Shown: piece by piece, positions 60,323 through 64,000 of the stretch | Layout: the number at the start of each line of letters is the position of its first letter | Numbering within the stretch: the stretch's first letter is position 1 | Source: Sedimentisphaerales bacterium | GTDB lineage: Bacteria > Planctomycetota > Phycisphaerae > Sedimentisphaerales > Anaerobacaceae | Reading direction: 5' to 3' | DNA length: 64,000 bases | NCBI GenBank assembly: GCA_016932835.1 | Contig: JAFGCD010000057.1 | Span: 37,907 to 101,906 of the forward strand | Made by a program: the position numbers and the translations under genes | Notes under the pieces: generated by a model | Databases searched by the model: none | The model's input: the letters and a program-made list of their open reading frames with translations, nothing else | What the model was told of the DNA's origin: nothing

Positions 60323-61081
60323 ATGCCAGACAAACGCACACATCGCGGCCCGCACCCCGAAGACTCCAAGCTCTTCGCATCTGAAGCCCTCGGCGATTTG
60401 AGACTGGCTTCAGCCGATTACGCGATGCTGCTGACAAAAGGCTATGCCCCCAAAAGCAGCCTCAAACTCGTCGGCGACCGCTTCGCACTGACCGAAAGGC
60501 AGAGGCTCGCATTGATGCGATGCGCCTGCTCCGACGGCCAACTCCATGCGCGAGACAGCCGCCGCATCTCGATAGACGACCTCGCCGGCAGTCGAATCGT
60601 CATCGATGGCTACAACCTCCTGATAACCGTCGAAGCCGCAATCAGCGGCGGCATAATCCTCAAAGGTCGCGACCGATGCTGTCGTGACCTCGCTGGCATT
60701 CACGGCACGTACCGCAAAGTCACCGAGACCGTGCCCGCCCTCGAATTAATCGGAAGTTTTCTGAAGGAAATCGACCCCGCAGAAGTCACCTGGCTGCTCG
60801 ATAAGCCCGTCTCCAATAGCGGCAGGCTCAGGAAAATCATGGCCGACCTCGCGAAGGAAAACCCCTGGCCCTGGCAGGTCGAACTCGTCCTCAGCCCCGA
60901 CGCCGTCTTGCGAAAGGCCGACTCCGTCGTCGTCACCACAGACAGCGCAGTCCTCGACCTCTGCGGCCGATGGTCCAGCCTCGCCTCAGAAATAATAGCA
61001 GCAAAAATCCCCGACGCATGGATTATCGACCTCGCCCACAAGCCGATGAACCTCCGCGAACATGGCAGGAAACGATCATGA
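60323..61081 (+). CDS. DUF434/DUF5616 protein
   Basis: 252 residues from ATG 60323. The N part PHPEDSKLFASEALGDLRLA and YAMLLTKGYAPKSSLKLVGD matches DUF434, and the C part RIVIDGYNLLITVEAAISGG with VTTDSAVLDL resembles a PIN-like or nuclease fold with Asp residues placed for metal. The pair is usually annotated together in archaea and some bacteria. Function unknown; a nuclease is a guess. Its stop overlaps the next start (ATGA), so it is coupled to the glycosidase-like gene. Confidence 0.78.
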   Translation: MPDKRTHRGPHPEDSKLFASEALGDLRLASADYAMLLTKGYAPKSSLKLVGDRFALTERQRLALMRCACSDGQLHARDSRRISIDDLAGSRIVIDGYNLLITVEAAISGGIILKGRDRCCRDLAGIHGTYRKVTETVPALELIGSFLKEIDPAEVTWLLDKPVSNSGRLRKIMADLAKENPWPWQVELVLSPDAVLRKADSVVVTTDSAVLDLCGRWSSLASEIIAAKIPDAWIIDLAHKPMNLREHGRKRS

Positions 61082-62265
61082 AAACCAATACCCTTTGCAC
61101 ATTCTTAATTGTAGTATCGTTTTGTTTCTCCTGCGTACATGCAGTACATGAACCTTCGGCCGTGACTACTGGCAGCGCCCCCGAGAGAATCGCTTCGCGA
61201 AGCTTCCCTTCCGTCTTTCAGGCCTGGAATCCCGCCGACAATCTCAAGGCCGTTGATCCTCTCGTCGTCGCTGCAAGGCATGACCTGATCTGGCATTCCA
61301 TCGGATATTTCGGCCTGCAATGGGACGACCAGCCTTCAGGACTGGCCACGAAATTCCGCCCCCAGACCATTCCCCGGGCAATCAAGAAGAGGCAAGCCCT
61401 GCTCAGGCTCAATCCGAATATCATCCTGATCGCCGAAATAAGGTATCGTGATGCACACCGCAGCTTTCTCGGCCAAGGCCATAAATGGTGGCTCCGCGAC
61501 AAGCAGGGCCGACTCGTAATGGGCTGGGCCGAGGGCGGATATGTCTGCATGGACTTCCACAATCCCGAATTCCGCCGCCACGTCGCCGCACGTGCCGCCG
61601 CCGTCGTCCGCACGGGCATCGTCGATGGAATCATCCTCGACTGGTGGGCCGACGATGACGACCGCCTCGAACTTGTCAAGACCGTCCGAGAAGCGATCGG
61701 CGACGAAGCGCTTATCCTCACAAATGCTAATGACCGCATCACGCCGCGAACCGCTCCATACATCAACGGCTATTTTATGGAGTGCTACAGGAGCAGTGCC
61801 CCCGACGACTGGAAGAAGATCGTCGAGACCCTGAAGTGGGCCGAGAAGAATCTCAGGCCGCCGCGTGTCAACTGTCTGGAGACCTGGTTCCACAATTCAC
61901 GCCTGGACCTTAACTTCATGCGCGCCACAACCGCATTGTCATTGACCTGCTCCGACGGCTATTGCCTCTTCTCAGACCCCAATCCCCTGCCGACCGCCGA
62001 CCATTTGCACAACTGGTATCCATTCTGGGACAAAAGCCTGGGAAAGCCCCTGGCCAAAGGCGCAGAAAGGCAGGATGGCAGTTTCACACGCAGATTTCAG
62101 AACGGCGATGTCATTTACAACCCCATGGGCAACAAGCCCGTGTCAATACGATTCCACCGGCCCCGCACCAGCCTGGCTGCCGGGAAGACCGCCTCCATGC
62201 ACATCATCCCTCCCGCCGACGGAGATATATTTCTCATCCCTCCTGCGACCGGATCAAGTCCATAA
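61078..62265 (+). CDS. Exported putative glycoside hydrolase (TIM-barrel)
   Basis: 395 residues from ATG 61078 in an ATGA overlap with the DUF434 gene and AGGAAA upstream. Signal peptide KTNTLCTFLIVVSFCFSCVH. A TIM-barrel enzyme is suggested by HDLIWHSIGYFGLQWDDQPS, IILIAEIRYRDAHRSFLGQG, YVCMDFHNPEFRRHVAARAA, GIVDGIILDWWADDDDRLEL (Asp-rich, at the usual catalytic strand) and INGYFMECYRSS. It resembles putative glycosyl-hydrolase-like families (alpha-galactosidase/GHL-type barrels). The substrate is unknown. The end overlaps the convergent HAD gene by 32 bases. Confidence 0.68.
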   Translation: MKTNTLCTFLIVVSFCFSCVHAVHEPSAVTTGSAPERIASRSFPSVFQAWNPADNLKAVDPLVVAARHDLIWHSIGYFGLQWDDQPSGLATKFRPQTIPRAIKKRQALLRLNPNIILIAEIRYRDAHRSFLGQGHKWWLRDKQGRLVMGWAEGGYVCMDFHNPEFRRHVAARAAAVVRTGIVDGIILDWWADDDDRLELVKTVREAIGDEALILTNANDRITPRTAPYINGYFMECYRSSAPDDWKKIVETLKWAEKNLRPPRVNCLETWFHNSRLDLNFMRATTALSLTCSDGYCLFSDPNPLPTADHLHNWYPFWDKSLGKPLAKGAERQDGSFTRRFQNGDVIYNPMGNKPVSIRFHRPRTSLAAGKTASMHIIPPADGDIFLIPPATGSSP

Positions 62266-62923
62266 CAGTCCCTATGCTGATATCCGCCAGGCTGTCGCAG
62301 ACCAAATCAGCTCCTGAGAGTTTCTCCGCCGAGGCTGAATTGGTCACCGCGATGCACGCAGTCCCCGCCGCCTTCGCCGCGGCAACGCCGTCCGGCGCAT
62401 CCTCAACCACCGCGCACAGCCCGGCATCGATTCCGATTCGACCGCACGCCAGCAGGAATATCTCCGGATCCGGCTTACGTCTTTTAACGTCGTTTCCGCT
62501 GACGTGCGCCATCTGCTCGTACGGCGCGCCCGCCGATTGCACTATCGCGCGCGACTTCTCGAACGATCCCGACGTCGCTATTGCAAGCGAGAACCGACCG
62601 CTCTCCAGCGCATCGTCCATCAGTTCGATAACCCCGTCGAAGACCTTCAAAGGCTCTGTCGCCATCGCCTCGATAAAATATTTTTCCCGCAGTTGTGTCC
62701 CTGCCTTGGCCTGTTTGTCCGTCAATTCCAGCCCGTGCGCCCGCGCCCCCGCCCGGACGTATTCCTCGTCCCCGCATCCGATTCCGAGCACGAAATCCTC
62801 CTCCTTGACCTGCGTAATGCCGAATAGCTCTTCTAGTACGCGAGCAGTAACCACCGCATTGACTCCCTCGGTATCCGCGATCACACCGTCAACATCGAAT
62901 ATCAGTCCGTAGCGTTCATTCAT
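62234..62923 (-). CDS. HAD-superfamily phosphatase (beta-phosphoglucomutase-like)
   Basis: 229 residues. YGLIFDVDGVIADTEGVN is motif I with the Asp nucleophile; ATSGSFEKS is motif II; VKRRKPDPEIFLLAC is motif III; VVEDAPDGVAAAKAAGTACI is motif IV. The cap has EEYVRAGARAHGLELTDKQA. It acts on a sugar phosphate or similar; the substrate is unknown. It overlaps the last 32 bases of the convergent glycosidase-like gene. Confidence 0.88.
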   Translation of the reverse strand: MNERYGLIFDVDGVIADTEGVNAVVTARVLEELFGITQVKEEDFVLGIGCGDEEYVRAGARAHGLELTDKQAKAGTQLREKYFIEAMATEPLKVFDGVIELMDDALESGRFSLAIATSGSFEKSRAIVQSAGAPYEQMAHVSGNDVKRRKPDPEIFLLACGRIGIDAGLCAVVEDAPDGVAAAKAAGTACIAVTNSASAEKLSGADLVCDSLADISIGTVMDLIRSQEG

Positions 62924-63363
62924 CTTAGTTGACCTTCAATAACAGCCCCATATTGCAGATATAATACCACCGCAGCACAATTCCCGCCACATTTTTCCCT
63001 CGACTGTGCAGGTCGTCTATCAGGCCGGCGGAGAAATCGTTTACACGCTGCGAATAAAGCTTTGAGAGACGGTCGGCAGAAGGGGATTATGGATTCGCGG
63101 GGGCGTGCGGGGCTGGGAATTTCGCGTTTCCGCCTAAGGCGTCCCATAGGGAGGATTCGGCCGGGGTGATGTGCTCGCCGATTCGGCCTGTTGGGCCTTA
63201 ATCCCTGTTATTAGGTGATGGCCGTGGGTCCCCGGTGACCCACGGCCGATCAGTGTTGCGTATTTCCCCCTCCACGAGAGAGTCCATAAACAGCGTTCAA
63301 CACAGGAACACGTTAGCAATCCGTCTTAAAATTGCGCCGGGTCTTAACGCTGCTCTATCCTTT
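62924..63363. other. Non-coding region with one strong inverted repeat
   Basis: 440 bases between the HAD gene start and the small membrane-protein gene, with an 11-base inverted repeat at 63220-63247. I see no other gene. Confidence 0.4.
63220..63247. repeat. Perfect 11-base inverted repeat
   Basis: GGCCGTGGGTC (63220-63230) pairs with GACCCACGGCC (63237-63247) around a six-base loop. No T run follows on either strand, so it is not a standard terminator; it may be an operator or an RNA hairpin in the 3' region of the small membrane-protein gene. Confidence 0.6.
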
Positions 63364-63639
63364 TTATCCGTTTGATTGGGGCTGCTCTTCGTTAATTTTG
63401 TCCTTGATGAACTTCGCCGCTTTGCAGGCGGCATCTTTGCCCATTTCTACGGCTTTGTGCATTCCGGAATTGACGGATGCGACGATCTGCTCTGTTTTGA
63501 TGTTAGTGCCGAAAAGGCGCTTGCCTCCCGGTTCTTTGCTGTAGCCTTCCGGGGTGGGCGCCAGGATGTAGATTGCCGTTGCGAAACCCGCGAAATAGAC
63601 AATCAGAATGAAAATGAACTTACTTCTCCAGCCTCTCAT
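63364..63639 (-). CDS. Small membrane-anchored protein, 91 residues
   Basis: One N-terminal membrane helix (GWRSKFIFILIVYFAGFATA) followed by a periplasmic part including YSKEPGGKRLFGTNIKTEQI and an Ala/Lys-rich helix (DAACKAAKFIKDKI). GGAG lies four bases before the ATG, and the frame is well kept. I do not recognise the family; it may be an envelope stress or assembly protein. The remaining bases 63640-64000 contain only a doubtful open frame. Confidence 0.6.
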   Translation of the reverse strand: MRGWRSKFIFILIVYFAGFATAIYILAPTPEGYSKEPGGKRLFGTNIKTEQIVASVNSGMHKAVEMGKDAACKAAKFIKDKINEEQPQSNG

Positions 63640-64000
63640 TTTTCTCCTGCTCCAAAATACTGCAACACTTGAGTTTTACAGTCCCGGCTGAGGGCCGGGG
63701 CTGAACATCTCTACATAATATCTAATATACAAATCGAGGTGTGCCAAATGCCGGGCGTGAAAATACGGATTGAAGGTCAAAGGCAGAAAAGGGGTGGGGG
63801 ATTGGATAGCGGAAAGGTAGGGATTCGAAAAATCGGGGGGAAAACGGGGAAAATCACGGTTTTTCAAATGGGTGATCCTCGATATTGGGCTGAAAATGAG
63901 GTTGGTGGTGTAAAAATGGGAGACGTGGGCGGTATGGCTAAGAAAAAAGCGTGCAAAAAACGGTCAAAAACGCGCGCAAAATGATGCAAAATGAAAAAAA
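63640..64000. other. Window-end region without a supported gene
   Basis: About 360 bases, A-rich near the end. A very basic frame at 63739-63984 ends in AKKKACKKRSKTRAK but has no ribosome site and looks chance; a shorter start at 63934 is equally unsure. Confidence 0.4.

Noticed and set aside
63739..63984. Basic frame near the window end ending in AKKKACKKRSKTRAK
   Set aside because: It has no ribosome site and lies in A-rich sequence; the upstream part looks random. A short gene from 63934 remains possible but cannot be supported.
1..64000. CRISPR arrays, tRNA and rRNA genes, transposases
   Set aside because: I looked for regular spaced repeats, cloverleaf-like segments and transposase motifs and found none I could support.

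Overview
The window reads as bacterial chromosome from the Planctomycetota, most likely a Phycisphaerae/Sedimentisphaerales-type organism. This is inferred from gene content, because no rRNA or other marker gene is present. Supporting signs are: Kdo/LPS genes beside a giant LptC/LptA-like protein; a BlaI regulator with an M56 (BlaR1-like) membrane protein; an EF-G-like paralogue; Tat-exported Gfo/Idh and aldo/keto-reductase-like proteins; a DUF1080 domain; a PEP-CTERM-type sorting tail ending in GWFRRR; secreted proteins with Asp-rich calcium-type loops; and a 61-residue bacterial histone-fold protein. Genes lie on both strands in short operons. I saw no tRNA, rRNA, CRISPR array, transposase or intact prophage.

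Layout. 1-3470 (+): end of a KdsD-like isomerase, kdsC, and a 948-residue LptC/LptA-like protein. 3593-8117 (-): etfB, etfA, acyl-CoA dehydrogenase and a HAD phosphatase. 8315-11025 (-): PadR regulator, a glycerol facilitator fused in frame to a G3E/CobW GTPase, and a DUF2061 protein. 11309-13784 (+): membrane-anchored Ser/Thr kinase and an APH-type phosphotransferase. 13916-16820 (-): BlaI plus an M56 protein with a long coiled-coil tail. 17124-23133: EF-G-like GTPase (-), FAD dehydrogenase (+), a GYPPCC protein (-) and a secreted duplicated-domain protein (-). 23948-28044 (-): pilT, a membrane-anchored PilB-like protein with a broken Walker A motif, and a CvpA-like membrane protein. 29531-30898 (+): mgtE. 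31464-32841 (-): ParA ATPase with a Gln/Pro-rich partner. 33433-34005 (+): rfbC.

34091-37224 (-) is a sugar-catabolic operon (Gfo/Idh oxidoreductase, TIM-barrel isomerase, MFS transporter). 37765-38157 holds a DUF1376-like gene, probably of phage or plasmid origin, ending in a purine-rich tract. 38416-41513 (+): UroD-like methyltransferase, Tat-exported oxidoreductase and azoreductase. 42699-47433 (-): the glycogen-type triad GT4, GH57 and GH133. 47925-49232: histone-like protein and two small planctomycete proteins. 49573-53154 (+): exported AKR-like protein, tetraheme cytochrome fused to DUF1080, and a CE15-like lipoprotein esterase, which looks like an outer-membrane or periplasmic carbohydrate-processing set. 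53247-54020 (-): PEP-CTERM protein. 54521-58180 (+): nucleotide-sugar dehydrogenase, GT4 and GH130. 58256-62923: MBL-fold hydrolase, nitrilase, DUF434 protein, a putative glycosidase and a HAD phosphatase. 62924-64000 is mostly non-coding apart from one small membrane protein.

The main themes are envelope building (Kdo, dTDP-rhamnose, uronic-acid sugar nucleotides, LPS transport), sugar storage and breakdown, and several odd domain architectures. The architectures most worth following up are the histone-fold protein, the pseudo-PilB in the pilT operon, the tetraheme-DUF1080 fusion, the GlpF-G3E fusion and the duplicated CxxC/HYMxHGS domain.
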